NCBI RefSeq assembly: GCF_004124325.1
Contig: NZ_QBDT01000001.1
Span: 2,790,001-2,854,000 of the forward strand
Direction of reading: 5' to 3'
Length of the DNA stretch: 64,000 nucleotides
From: Streptomyces sp. L2
Lineage (GTDB): Bacteria; Actinomycetota; Actinomycetes; Streptomycetales; Streptomycetaceae
The notes beneath the pieces were generated by a model. That model searched no databases. It saw only the letters and a program-made list of their open reading frames with translations, and had not been told where the DNA came from. Positions 54,601-62,264 of the stretch are shown here, one piece after another (position 1 is the stretch's first letter; each line of letters begins with the position of its first letter). The translations under genes and the position numbers were made by a program.

Positions 54601-54779
54601 AGGTCGGCGGCGAGCCGGGAGACGAGGGTGGTCCTGCCGATGCCGGGCGGCCCGGTGAGGAGGACTCCGCCGTGGCCGGCCAGGTGGGCGCGCGCGGTGT
54701 CGTGCAGGGCGCCGTGTCCGACGACGGGCGGTGCGGGACGCTCGGCGCGCTGCGCCGGCAGCGTGGACGGCTCGGTCAT
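51693..54779 (-). CDS. LAL-type LuxR-family regulator with AAA ATPase domain
   Basis: A 1028-residue regulator. The N-terminal ATPase has a Walker A-like GPPGIGRTTL (about residues 43-52), where the usual lysine is arginine, and Walker B VLLVVDDAQWL. Between them lies an insertion of about 60 residues made of Pro/Ala/Thr dipeptides, written by imperfect GGCCGGGGC DNA repeats (54240-54430). A long TPR-like helical middle follows, and the C-terminus is a LuxR HTH: LSATERSVAARVAQGATNRE, IATGLMLSVKTVEAALTRAY, RKLGVKSRVEL. Large ATP-binding LuxR regulators often control catabolic or secondary metabolic genes. The ATG at 54779 has GAGGGGG 6 bases before it. Confidence 0.93.
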   Translation of the reverse strand: MTEPSTLPAQRAERPAPPVVGHGALHDTARAHLAGHGGVLLTGPPGIGRTTLVSRLAADLAARGHRVLRCSPSPADHDTPFLGLIDLLAPVGDDTLAGLAPHERAVLESALLRSTPPSTPASGPTPAAGPTPAPAPTPAPAPAPSLAVDPNLAVEPTLGLAPRPEPTPATAPAPAPTPAAGRGALVLRIAVRKTLALLAADHPVLLVVDDAQWLDPPTAGVLRFLAAHGGPGPGPAVLAALRTGVPADEAPYAPRTGVPGHEGPYAGSVHPQDLCPHPVRRVPVPPLTAHEIADLLEAHDQPTWPRPLIARLHQASGGNPRTALELGAALDERVRTEGAEPPHAEEPLPVPDSLRRPILDRVAALPAGARQTLLTAAAAARPTVDLLRRAGCRHAPADVDTCVRRGLLQTGDHGVLRFPDPLTPLVLHADTPYDDLMGAHRALADAATDPVERAHHLARLTAGPDPAVAARLADAATAARRRGAPGTAARLGRLAADHTPVGDSHADTDRRLTAAEDGLDAGDFDFARHLAHEVLGDADRPADRVRAWNIVIDSCGQAMAEISTVFHEAVRDAGRDPALLAPLHYRMSWREWMVGGSAARAHGHAVRAAALAARTGDRRTELMALTQQAALELFLGLPEAETTLAAALSAPHDAHAMAHHNGPLYLKHRFHLVHDELDEARAELRTLVYRLRQRGSADSLSHCLLGLAQVEIWRGRCRPALTIARQSLRIAEQAGLSQGPSWYGVSLAETAGGTLGQALAAAEAARRHSEDDDDRLFLPRALHAEGRIRLFGGQAHQAAELLRRAAELETAQGQQDPATRRWHADLAEALAGSGATDEAEAVIARARGQAERLGRPGVLATLARAAAVVSEARGEPGRAATGFEDAAARLRTAGYPLEEARARVALGRVRRRLGDEVAAHAAFAEALRIFTKAGARTWIALTRAERDRAGDDPLRLPETGSGSWSEGLSATERSVAARVAQGATNREIATGLMLSVKTVEAALTRAYRKLGVKSRVELTRTLMTRPTG

Positions 54780-54791
54780 CGCAGGCCCCCT

Positions 54792-54830
54792 CGGACACGG
54801 CCTCGTGCCCACCCGGACACGGCCTCGTGC
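54792..54830. repeat. Two 17-base direct repeats upstream of the LAL regulator gene
   Basis: CGGACACGGCCTCGTGC occurs at 54792-54808 and 54814-54830, 22 bases apart (about two helical turns), just ahead of the ribosome binding site. It is a candidate operator or part of the leader. The rest of the 237-base gap to 55016 shows nothing assignable. Confidence 0.45.
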
Positions 54831-55016
54831 ACCCCGCGGGTCCCGGTCGTGAACCCGCCCCGGCACGGCTCTGCCGCGCCGAATGTAGGACCGCCCCCGG
54901 GGAAAGGTCAAGACCAATCGCGGGGGCGGCCGGGAGGCTGCCGGACAGGCCGGCCGGGCCGTCGGCGGGGAGGTCAACGGCCCGGTCGTACCTGGGTGTT
55001 GCGGGTTCTCAGGCGG

Positions 55017-57221
55017 TCAGCAGGCCCCCTCGTCGCTCCAGACGGCCCAGGAGCCGGGCGCGTCCGGTTCGGCTCCGGTGGAGTACCAGGTGGAGGACCA
55101 CTTGTGGCCGTCGTACGACACCTCGTCACCGGGCACGTACGCGGTGCTCGCGCTCCAGGCCGGCAGGTTGCCGCAGCCCTGGGGCGGGGTGCCGCTGCCG
55201 TTGACGGTCCAGGTGAAGGAGGCCGTGCCGGTGGCGCCGTCGGTGTTCTTCGCGGTGACGGTCACGGACGAGGTGCCCTGAGTGGTCGGGGTGCCCGTGA
55301 TCCGGCCGGTGGAGGAGCTGATGGACAGCCCGGCGGGCAGGCCGGTCGCGCTGTAGCCCAGCGTCTCGCCGCCGGGGTCGCTCGCCTGGATCTGCAGGGA
55401 GACGGCGGTGCCGACGGCGGAGGTCTGGTTGCCGGGGCTGGTCACCGTCGGGGAGCCGCCGGGCTGGGTGCCGCAGGTACCGGGGACCGGGTCGTTGCCG
55501 GTGACGCTGACGGCCGCCCAGGCGGCGTTCACCGTGTTGTACTCGGTGCAGTGCGCGCCGTAGAGGTCGGCGGCGGCGCGCAGCGAGTCGATGCGGGCCT
55601 GGTGGTAGTTCTCGCTGCTGTTGGCGTAGGACGCGAGGGCCTTGTACCAGATCTTGGCGGCCTTGTCGTTGCCGATGCCGTTGACGGTGGAGTTGTCACA
55701 GGTCGGGCTGTTGCCGTAGCCGTGGTTGCCGCTGCCGACGGCCAGCAGGAAGAACCAGTGGTTCAGGGGGCCCATCGAGTAGTGCGGGTCGAGGCTGCCG
55801 TTGCCGCTGTTCCAGCAGTTGGGCGAACTGCCGTCCAGGGAGGGGTTGTACATGTAGCGCAGCGGGCGGCCGTCGCCGCTGATGTTGATGAGTTCGCCCA
55901 TGGTGTAGTCGGGGGTGTCGACCGGGTTGTCGGCGTAGAACTCGACCATGGTGCCGAAGATGTCGCTGGTGCCCTCGTTCATGCCGCCGGTCTCGCCGGT
56001 CTCGTCCCAGCCGGTGAGGGCGCCGCTGACGCCGTGGCTCATCTCGTGCCCGGCGACGTCGAGTTCGACGAGCGGGCGGGCGTTGCCCTGGCCGTCGCCG
56101 TAGGTCATCTGGGAGCCGTCCCAGAAGGCGTTGACGTAGGCGTTGCCGTAGTGGGTGCGGGAGGGCACGCCCCGGCCGTCGCCGAAGATGCCGTTGCGGC
56201 CCTGGACGTTCTTGTAGTAGTCGAACGTCATGGCGGCGCCGTAGTGGGCGTCGACTCCGGCGGACGCGGGGTCGCTGGTGGAGCCGTTGCCGAAGGTGCC
56301 GGTGGAGCTGGTGAACACGGAACCGGTGCCGCTGGTGGCGTGGTTGAGGTTGGTGGTGTAGCCGTTGCCGTGCGCGGGGTCCTGCATGGCGTAGCCGCCG
56401 CCGGACTGGGTGACGTCGAGGGAGACCCGGCCGCTGTAGAGGGACTGTCCGTTGGCGGCGACGGACGGGGTGACGGCGTTGGTGGCGGCCTTCGCGGCGG
56501 TGGTGGCCGGGCCATCGGCGTGCCCGGTCCCCTCCGGTACGAAGGTGTCGATGTCGTCGCTGGTCCGGACGACCTTGCCGCTGTGGGCGTCCACGAGGAC
56601 GTGCAGCCTGCTGGGCGTCTGGTCGGGGCGTACGCCGCTGACGACGGTCTCCCAGACCAGGGCGGCACGGGTGCCGTTCATCTGGACGGCGAGGTGCGAG
56701 CCCGAGACGGACTCGATGTGCCCGTGGAAGGCGCCCTCGGCGGCCTTTACGGCGCGGGAGGCGGGGAGTGAGGGCTTGGTGGAGACGGCCCCGGTCGTCC
56801 GGGAGCCGGTGGCGAGCGAGTCGTACGTGCCGTCCTTCCTGAGGTGCACGACGACGTCACCGCCGTAGGTCGGCAGGCCCTTGTACGTCCGGTCGAAGCG
56901 GACGGAGGCGGAGCCGTCGTGGTCGACGACCATGTTGCGCACGGAGAAGGTGTCGCCGGCCGCCTGGTGGGCGGCGTGGGAGTGGTCGGCGAGTGCCTTC
57001 CTCGCGTGGTCCACGACCCGGTCGCGGACGGCGGCCGACGGGTGGGTGGTGAAGGTGGCCTTGGCGAAGGCGTCGGGGCCGGCCGCCGGGGCGGGCTGGG
57101 TGTGCGGGTGGGCGTGCGGTGCCGGGGCCGGGGCCGCTGTGGCGGCGGGCAGGGCGATGGCGGATGCGGATACGCAGGCCAGGGTGACTGTCAGGAGTCT
57201 CGCGGCTCTTCGTATGTACAT
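55017..57221 (-). CDS. Secreted M4 (thermolysin-family) metalloprotease with Ig-like and chitin-binding domains
   Basis: A 734-residue secreted preproenzyme. Signal peptide (LLTVTLACVSASAIALPAAT), FTP/PepSY propeptide region to about 220, then the M4 catalytic domain: AGHEMSHG (HExxH, about 395), the glutamate ligand in NEGTSDIFG, and the catalytic His in GPLNHWF (about 488). Two add-ons follow: a putative-Ig (He_PIG) domain (YSATGLPAGLSISSSTGRI, TGTPT) and a C-terminal carbohydrate-binding module of the ChiC type (WSASTAYVPGDEVSYDGHKW). The chitin-binding tail suggests it works on fungal or insect material. It starts at ATG 57221 with AAAGGAA 10 bases ahead. Confidence 0.95.
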   Translation of the reverse strand: MYIRRAARLLTVTLACVSASAIALPAATAAPAPAPHAHPHTQPAPAAGPDAFAKATFTTHPSAAVRDRVVDHARKALADHSHAAHQAAGDTFSVRNMVVDHDGSASVRFDRTYKGLPTYGGDVVVHLRKDGTYDSLATGSRTTGAVSTKPSLPASRAVKAAEGAFHGHIESVSGSHLAVQMNGTRAALVWETVVSGVRPDQTPSRLHVLVDAHSGKVVRTSDDIDTFVPEGTGHADGPATTAAKAATNAVTPSVAANGQSLYSGRVSLDVTQSGGGYAMQDPAHGNGYTTNLNHATSGTGSVFTSSTGTFGNGSTSDPASAGVDAHYGAAMTFDYYKNVQGRNGIFGDGRGVPSRTHYGNAYVNAFWDGSQMTYGDGQGNARPLVELDVAGHEMSHGVSGALTGWDETGETGGMNEGTSDIFGTMVEFYADNPVDTPDYTMGELINISGDGRPLRYMYNPSLDGSSPNCWNSGNGSLDPHYSMGPLNHWFFLLAVGSGNHGYGNSPTCDNSTVNGIGNDKAAKIWYKALASYANSSENYHQARIDSLRAAADLYGAHCTEYNTVNAAWAAVSVTGNDPVPGTCGTQPGGSPTVTSPGNQTSAVGTAVSLQIQASDPGGETLGYSATGLPAGLSISSSTGRITGTPTTQGTSSVTVTAKNTDGATGTASFTWTVNGSGTPPQGCGNLPAWSASTAYVPGDEVSYDGHKWSSTWYSTGAEPDAPGSWAVWSDEGAC

Positions 57222-57387
57222 ACGGCGGGGGTTCCTTTCGCCTCATGCGGGGGTGAGCCGGCGCCGCTCGTGGGTGGGGAGCGGCGCCGACGCATGAGTC
57301 TGGGGAATCCGCGCGCACGGCTGCCAGGCACTGCGCGAAGTGTGAGGGGTTTCCCTGCGGGCCCGCCGGCCGTGCGGACCTGTGGGC

Positions 57388-58572
57388 CTACAGGATCACG
57401 TGGGGCAGGAAACGGGCGTACTCGTCGGTGACCAGACCGCTGGACTCGCGGATGCCGAGGCCCGCGGACTCGTGCCCGACGACCCAGGCGCCGAGCACGA
57501 CGTGGCTGCCGTCGAAGGCGGGCAGCGGCGCCAACTGCTGGTAGCAGCAGGCTTCTTCGCGTACGACGACGGGTGCGCCGGGCTGGTGCACGGTGATCCC
57601 GGCGCCCTCCCGGCCGAGCAGCGGCTTGGCGACGTAGCCGGTGGTCCGGGCGAGTTCGCGGGGGCCGTCGAGGTAGGCGGGGAGGAGGTTCGGGTGGCCG
57701 GGGTACAGCTCCCAGAGGACGGCCAGCAGGGCCTTGTTGCTCAGCAGCATCTTCCAGGCGGGCTCGATCCACAGGGTGCTGCCGGTGCCGCCGCCGTTGT
57801 CCAGGGTGTCCAGGACGTGGCCGGCGAACGCGTCGGTGGTGAGCCACTCCCACGGGTATAGCTTGAACAGCGCCCGTATGAACCGCAGCCGGTTGTCGAC
57901 GAAGCGGCCGGAGAGGCTGTCCCAGCCGATCTCCTCCATGGAGAGCCAGTCGGTGTCGAGGCCGGCCTGTTCGGCGGTCTCCTTCAGATAGCCGACCGTC
58001 ATCAGGTCCTCGCCGAGTTCGTCGGCCGAGGAGTGCGCGAAGTGCAGCGGGCTGCCGGGCGGGAGCAGCGCGGCCTGCGCGCGCCAGGCGTCGACGAGGC
58101 GCTCGTGCAGGGAGTTCCACTGGTCGGAGCCGGGGAAGCGGTCCTCCATCCAGAACCACTGCGGGGAGGCCGCCTCGACCAGGGAGGTGGGGGTGTCGGC
58201 GTTGTACTCCAGGAGCTTCGCCGGGCCGGTGCCGTCGTAGCGGAGGTCGAAACGGCCGTACAGGGACGGCAGTTCGGCACGGCGGTGCCAGGCCTCGGTG
58301 ACCGCGGCCGCCACCCGCGGGTCGGTGATGCCGAGGTCGGCGAGGCGGTCCTCGGCGACGAGGTGGCCGGCCGCCGCGAGGCACATGGCGTGCAGTTCCT
58401 CGACGGTCTCCTCCAGCGCCTCGACCTCGGGGAGCGAGAAGACGTAGTAGGCGCTCTCGTCCCAGTACGGGCGCAGGGTGCCGTCGGGGTGGCGGGTCAG
58501 CGGGTAGACGAGCCCCTGCTCCTCGACGGTCTGCTGCCAGCCGGGGCGGGGGGTGATCGTACGGCGTTCCAT
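57388..58572 (-). CDS. Glutathionylspermidine synthase-family ATP-grasp protein (YgiC-like)
   Basis: A 394-residue ATP-grasp ligase-like protein of the GSP_synth family: YGRFDLRYDGTGPAKLLEYN, ADTPTSLVEAASPQWFW, PAWKMLLSNKALL, YVAKPLLGREGAGI, and the C-terminal LGAWVVGHESAGLGIRESSG. It lacks the amidase half of E. coli Gsp and should join an amine or peptide in an ATP-driven step, substrate unknown. It lies 14 bases downstream of a small lipoprotein gene, the same pairing as ygiB-ygiC in E. coli. Start ATG 58572. Confidence 0.9.
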   Translation of the reverse strand: MERRTITPRPGWQQTVEEQGLVYPLTRHPDGTLRPYWDESAYYVFSLPEVEALEETVEELHAMCLAAAGHLVAEDRLADLGITDPRVAAAVTEAWHRRAELPSLYGRFDLRYDGTGPAKLLEYNADTPTSLVEAASPQWFWMEDRFPGSDQWNSLHERLVDAWRAQAALLPPGSPLHFAHSSADELGEDLMTVGYLKETAEQAGLDTDWLSMEEIGWDSLSGRFVDNRLRFIRALFKLYPWEWLTTDAFAGHVLDTLDNGGGTGSTLWIEPAWKMLLSNKALLAVLWELYPGHPNLLPAYLDGPRELARTTGYVAKPLLGREGAGITVHQPGAPVVVREEACCYQQLAPLPAFDGSHVVLGAWVVGHESAGLGIRESSGLVTDEYARFLPHVIL

Positions 58573-58586
58573 GCGGCGTGACCGGT

Positions 58587-58946
58587 TCAGCCGCCGGAGC
58601 TGCCGTGGCCGCCGCCGAAGCCGCCGCGCTTGACCGAGCCGTGGTAGCCGCTGCCGTGGCTGCCCGAGGAACCGCCGGAGTTCTTGCGGGGCTTGGTGAA
58701 GGAGCCGCCGGAGACCCAGGAGCCGTCCTTGTCGCCGCCGTAGTACCAGGAGCCGTTGACGGCCGCCTTGACGGACTTGCAGTTCTTGTCGGCGACGACC
58801 TTGTAGCCCTTGCCGTAGTGGTAGCTGTCGCGGTCGACGCAGCGCTTGTCGGGCTGCGAGGAGCAGGCGGTGAGGGCGGCGGCGAGCAGGCCCATGCCGC
58901 CGAGCACGACCGCCCCCGAACGCAGTTGCCGGCGCGCGTTTGCCAT
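58587..58946 (-). CDS. Small lipoprotein, YgiB-like position
   Basis: A 119-residue lipoprotein. The signal sequence GAVVLGGMGLLAAALTAC ends in lipobox LTAC. The mature part has conserved-looking aromatic motifs (CVDRDSYHYGKGYKV, GSWYYGGDKDGSW) and a Gly/Ser/His tail (GSGYHGSVKRGGFGGGHG). It precedes the YgiC-like ligase by 14 bases, so the two likely function together at the envelope; DUF1190 (YgiB) similarity is only general. The ATG at 58946 is used; the upstream frame has no export signal. Confidence 0.8.
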   Translation of the reverse strand: MANARRQLRSGAVVLGGMGLLAAALTACSSQPDKRCVDRDSYHYGKGYKVVADKNCKSVKAAVNGSWYYGGDKDGSWVSGGSFTKPRKNSGGSSGSHGSGYHGSVKRGGFGGGHGSSGG

Positions 58947-59047
58947 GGTGAAGCTGTCCCCCGTCGAACGACGTACTGATCGCTGTGCCGCGAGCCTAGT
59001 GCCTCGGCGGGCGGCGCCGTCCGGCGGGGGCCGGTGCCTTCGGTGCC

Positions 59048-60043
59048 TCAGCTTCCGGCGCGCGACCGCAACGGGTGGTGGCGCATGAACTGCCACATGA
59101 CCGGGGTGGCGTCGAGCACGGCCGGCTGGTCGGAGTCGGGGTTGGGGCTGGTGCTCGGCCAGTCGTGGGCCAGGCCGGCGACGCGGTAGTGGACGAGGGC
59201 GCCGCGGCCGTCGCAGTGCCGCCAGGTGCGCACGGTCACGCCGTCACCGCGGTCCCTGTCCCGCGACGTGGGCGCGCACCCGGCGAGCGCGGCCCGGCCG
59301 GCCAGCCAGTCCGGCACGGCCGGCAGCCCCTTCGCGGGGTTCCCGTCGTACGGGATGGTGGTGTCGGCGAGGCCGTGGAAGTCCAGCACGGGTGCGGGGG
59401 CGGTGGGTTCGCACGGTCCGGACTGCGGATAGAAGGCACCGGAGGCGATGCTGAACGAGGCGATGCGTCCGGGCATCCGGCAGGCGAGCAGCGCGGTGAA
59501 GCCGCCGCCGTTGGACTTGCCCGCGGCGTGCACCCGGGTCTCGTCCACGCACAGGTTCCGCTCCAGGGCGGTGATCAGGTCGCCGGTGAAGCGCACGTCG
59601 TCCACGCCGGGCGCCGAGTACGGCGCGCCCTGCCAGGACGGCTTGCCCTTCTCTGTGCCGGGGGCGCCCTGCGGGTACACGGCGATGGCGTCGACCGCGT
59701 CGAAGCCGGTCAGCTCCTCCATGTAGGCGGAGGTGCGGCCCTGGCCGTGGAAGGCGAGGACGACGGGCAGCGGGCGGTTACGGCGGTAGTCGGCCGGCAG
59801 ATGCACGCGGTACCGGCGCTCGATGCCGCCGGAGACCAGGGTGTGGTCGGCGGAGGTGCCGGCCCCCTGGCCGGGGTTCTCGCCGCAGCCGGACGAGCGG
59901 TGCGACAGGGCGGGACCGCCGTGCTGGGCGGCCGCGGTGGCCGCCGTCGCCGGCAGGGCCGCCGCGAGCAGCGTGGCCGCGGCGAGAAGGGTGGAACCCA
60001 GGGCGCGGCGGACGACCGGACGGCGCGATGACGTCTTCGGCAC
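59048..60043 (-). CDS. Secreted alpha/beta-hydrolase esterase (polyhydroxybutyrate depolymerase / LpqC type)
   Basis: A 331-residue exported hydrolase. Signal peptide (LGSTLLAAATLLAAALPATA); catalytic serine in AAGKSNGGGF (GxSxG-like); aspartate region in LDFHGLADTTIPYDG; histidine in VAGLAHDWPS. RRYRVHLPADYRRNRPLPVV and VLAFHGQG form the first strands and oxyanion region. It may cut polyester or feruloyl-type esters outside the cell. The GTG at 60043 has AAGGAG 8 bases before it. Confidence 0.88.
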   Translation of the reverse strand: MPKTSSRRPVVRRALGSTLLAAATLLAAALPATAATAAAQHGGPALSHRSSGCGENPGQGAGTSADHTLVSGGIERRYRVHLPADYRRNRPLPVVLAFHGQGRTSAYMEELTGFDAVDAIAVYPQGAPGTEKGKPSWQGAPYSAPGVDDVRFTGDLITALERNLCVDETRVHAAGKSNGGGFTALLACRMPGRIASFSIASGAFYPQSGPCEPTAPAPVLDFHGLADTTIPYDGNPAKGLPAVPDWLAGRAALAGCAPTSRDRDRGDGVTVRTWRHCDGRGALVHYRVAGLAHDWPSTSPNPDSDQPAVLDATPVMWQFMRHHPLRSRAGS

Positions 60044-60172
60044 GTGTACGACTCCTTGTCCTTGGATCACTGGGTAGTTGGGGGTGAGTGGGGGTGGAGT
60101 GGCAGTGACTCTCCCCCACCCCGGCGGGGGCGTCACGGTTGCGTGCATTACGTACACGGCGGGCCGGGCACC

Positions 60173-60178
60173 TACAGT
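60173..60178 (+). promoter_or_regulatory. -10 box for leaderless transcript of the DMT-type gene
   Basis: TACAGT, 6 bases (CAGCCC), then GTG 60185; no Shine-Dalgarno. Confidence 0.5.
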
Positions 60179-60184
60179 CAGCCC

Positions 60185-61060
60185 GTGCTCTTCGGAATGG
60201 TGTGCGCGCTCGGCGCGGCGGTCTGCTTCGGTACGGCGACGGTGTTGCAGGCGGTGGCCGCGCGGGAGGCGGGCACGGCGGAAGGCGGTGGCGGCGGTGG
60301 CGATGCCGCGCTGCTGCTGCGGGCGTTGCGCCAGTGGCGTTATCTGGCGGGCCTGGCCCTGGACGGCCTCGGCTTCCTGCTCCAGATCGCCGCGCTGCGG
60401 TCGCTCCCCATCTACGCGGTGGGCGCGGCGCTGGCGGCGAGCCTCGCGGTGACCGCTGTGGTCGCCGCGCGGCTGCTGCGGGTACGGCTGAGCGGGGTGG
60501 AGTGGGCCGCGGTCGGGATCGTCTGCGCGGGCCTGGCGATGCTGGGTCTGGCGTCGGGCGGCGAGGGCGACCGGTCCGGCCCGTCCTGGCTCGGCTACGC
60601 GATGCTCGCGGCGGCCGTCGGCGTACTGCTCCTCGGCGCGGCCGGCGGCCGCCTGTCGGGTCGCACGCGGGCCCTGGTGCTCGGCCTCGGCGCCGGCTTC
60701 GGCTTCGGCGTGGTCGAGGTGGCGGTCCGCCTGATCGGCTCCCTCCACCCCGTCGACCTGCTCACCAACCCGGCGTCGTACGCCCTGCTGGTCGGCGGCG
60801 GCGCCGCCTTCCTCCTCCTGACCTCAGCACTGCAACGCGGCTCGGTCACCACGGCCACCGCCGGCATGGTCCTCGGCGAGACGATCGGCCCGGCGGCGGT
60901 AGGCGTCATCTGGCTCGGCGACCGAACCCGCGAGGGCCTGACCTGGCTGGCCGTCCTGGGCTTCGCGGTAGCGGTGACGGGGGCCCTGGCGCTGGCCCGC
61001 TTCGGGGAGGTGGAGGGTTCTACGCCGGAGCCTTCACCGGCCTCTTCGCCGGGTGCCTGA
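60185..61060 (+). CDS. DMT-superfamily-like membrane transporter
   Basis: A 291-residue protein with nine or ten helices in two similar halves (FGMVCALGAAVCFGTATVLQ, YAVGAALAASLAVTAVVAAR, ALVLGLGAGFGFGVVEVAVR, TWLAVLGFAVAVTGALALAR), the plan of drug/metabolite transporters. The LQRGSVTTATAGMVLGETIG stretch near the end is typical of the family's Streptomyces branch. Substrate unknown. The start is GTG 60185 behind a leaderless promoter. Its 3' end overlaps the convergent gene by 27 bases. Confidence 0.85.
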   Translation: MLFGMVCALGAAVCFGTATVLQAVAAREAGTAEGGGGGGDAALLLRALRQWRYLAGLALDGLGFLLQIAALRSLPIYAVGAALAASLAVTAVVAARLLRVRLSGVEWAAVGIVCAGLAMLGLASGGEGDRSGPSWLGYAMLAAAVGVLLLGAAGGRLSGRTRALVLGLGAGFGFGVVEVAVRLIGSLHPVDLLTNPASYALLVGGGAAFLLLTSALQRGSVTTATAGMVLGETIGPAAVGVIWLGDRTREGLTWLAVLGFAVAVTGALALARFGEVEGSTPEPSPASSPGA

Positions 61061-62179
61061 GGGTCTGCGCCCGCAATCAGAGGAACGCGCCACGCTTTCC
61101 CTGATCACGCTGTATCCGGCGTGCAAAGCCGCGATCAGCTCCCCCCGCAACTCGTCCGGAAGGACTGCTGTACCGAGGGCGCAGGCGCGCACCAGCGCAC
61201 GACAGTCCTGCACCTGCCGGTCCGTGGCGATCTCGGTGAACAGAGGGTGAGCCAAGTTCTCGCGGGCCGCATAGCCGTCTTCGGCGTCCGTCGTCCTGCG
61301 GTAGAGGTCCTCGACGATGCTGTGCGCGGCGAGCGTCTCGGCGGAACCGATCACGTCGAGGACCGTAAGTCCGAGCCGGATGTCGAAGACGGTCATCCCG
61401 AGTTCGGTCTTCCGTCCGGAGTAGACCGTCACCAGGTCCGCCAGGTGGCCGTCGATCTGCAGCCCGGCGTCGCGGCGGCATAGAACCGTCAAGCAAGCAG
61501 TGACAGCTTGCTCCCACGCATCACCAGGCATCGTGTCGGCAAGGAGGGCAGCGGCCCGCGCGGTGTCACCCGCAACGAGAGCGGCGAGTACGGCGACCTG
61601 CCGACCGTCGAGCATCCGCTTCCCGATGCCATGGTGGGCTTCGATGTGCTCCAGCGCCTCGGCCCATCGCCCCTCGGCGGTGAGGGTGCGCGTGCCGTCT
61701 GCGAGGAGAACGCGCCACAGCCACGCGCGAACCTCCTGGCGGTCTTCGCCGGTCGCAGTAAGGTCGGCAGGTACGTTGACGCCCTCGAACCGGGCGGCTG
61801 CGCCCGCCTCGACGGCCTTGTACAGGTTGAGGAGTCGCTGACGGCCCTCATCGGCGTGGCCGGCGCGGATCTGGAGACGAGCGAGGTTGACGACCGGTTC
61901 CAGTCCTCGGATCGCGCTCATGCCGGGCAGGGGGCAGGCGTGGAGGTAGGCGGCAGCGTGCTGGTGGCACATCTCGCGGGCGAGGTCGGGGATGTCGAGG
62001 TCGGAGGCGATGAGCGCGGCCTGGTTGTAGACGGCCGATGCCAGCCCCTGGTTGGTCTCTTTCACCGCGGTGTCGGCCAGGGCGACGAGTGCGCGTACGC
62101 GTTCAGGCAGGGGCAGGCAGGCGGGGCGGAATCTGGCGACGAGCGGGAAGCGCTGAGCTATGGGGCCGTGTGGGTCCAT
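61034..62179 (-). CDS. Helical-repeat protein adjacent to FxLD-type methyltransferase
   Basis: A 381-residue, mostly helical protein with TPR-like stretches: VRALVALADTAVKETNQGLA, SAVYNQAALIASDLDIPDLA, REMCHQHAAAYLHACPLPGM, NLARLQIRAGHADEGRQRLL. It has no enzyme motif and resembles the tetratricopeptide half of Streptomyces regulators, but lacks an HTH. It lies 85 bases downstream of the FxLD-type methyltransferase gene on the same strand, across a hairpin, and is probably part of the same lanthipeptide locus. ATG 62179 follows GGGGG; 24 upstream in-frame codons lie inside the hairpin. Confidence 0.75.
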   Translation of the reverse strand: MDPHGPIAQRFPLVARFRPACLPLPERVRALVALADTAVKETNQGLASAVYNQAALIASDLDIPDLAREMCHQHAAAYLHACPLPGMSAIRGLEPVVNLARLQIRAGHADEGRQRLLNLYKAVEAGAAARFEGVNVPADLTATGEDRQEVRAWLWRVLLADGTRTLTAEGRWAEALEHIEAHHGIGKRMLDGRQVAVLAALVAGDTARAAALLADTMPGDAWEQAVTACLTVLCRRDAGLQIDGHLADLVTVYSGRKTELGMTVFDIRLGLTVLDVIGSAETLAAHSIVEDLYRRTTDAEDGYAARENLAHPLFTEIATDRQVQDCRALVRACALGTAVLPDELRGELIAALHAGYSVIRESVARSSDCGRRPSGTRRRGR

Positions 62180-62215
62180 GGGTCCCCCGGTTCGAGAGTG
62201 AGGACTGCTGAAGCG

Positions 62216-62247
62216 ACGGTGCCCGCCGACGTGCCGACGGGCACCGT
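62216..62247 (-). terminator. Hairpin after the FxLD-type methyltransferase gene
   Basis: ACGGTGCCCG and CGGGCACCGT form a perfect 10-bp stem with a 12-base loop, 18 bases past the methyltransferase stop. It may attenuate readthrough into the next gene. Confidence 0.6.
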
Positions 62248-62264
62248 CCACTACGCGTGCGGCG

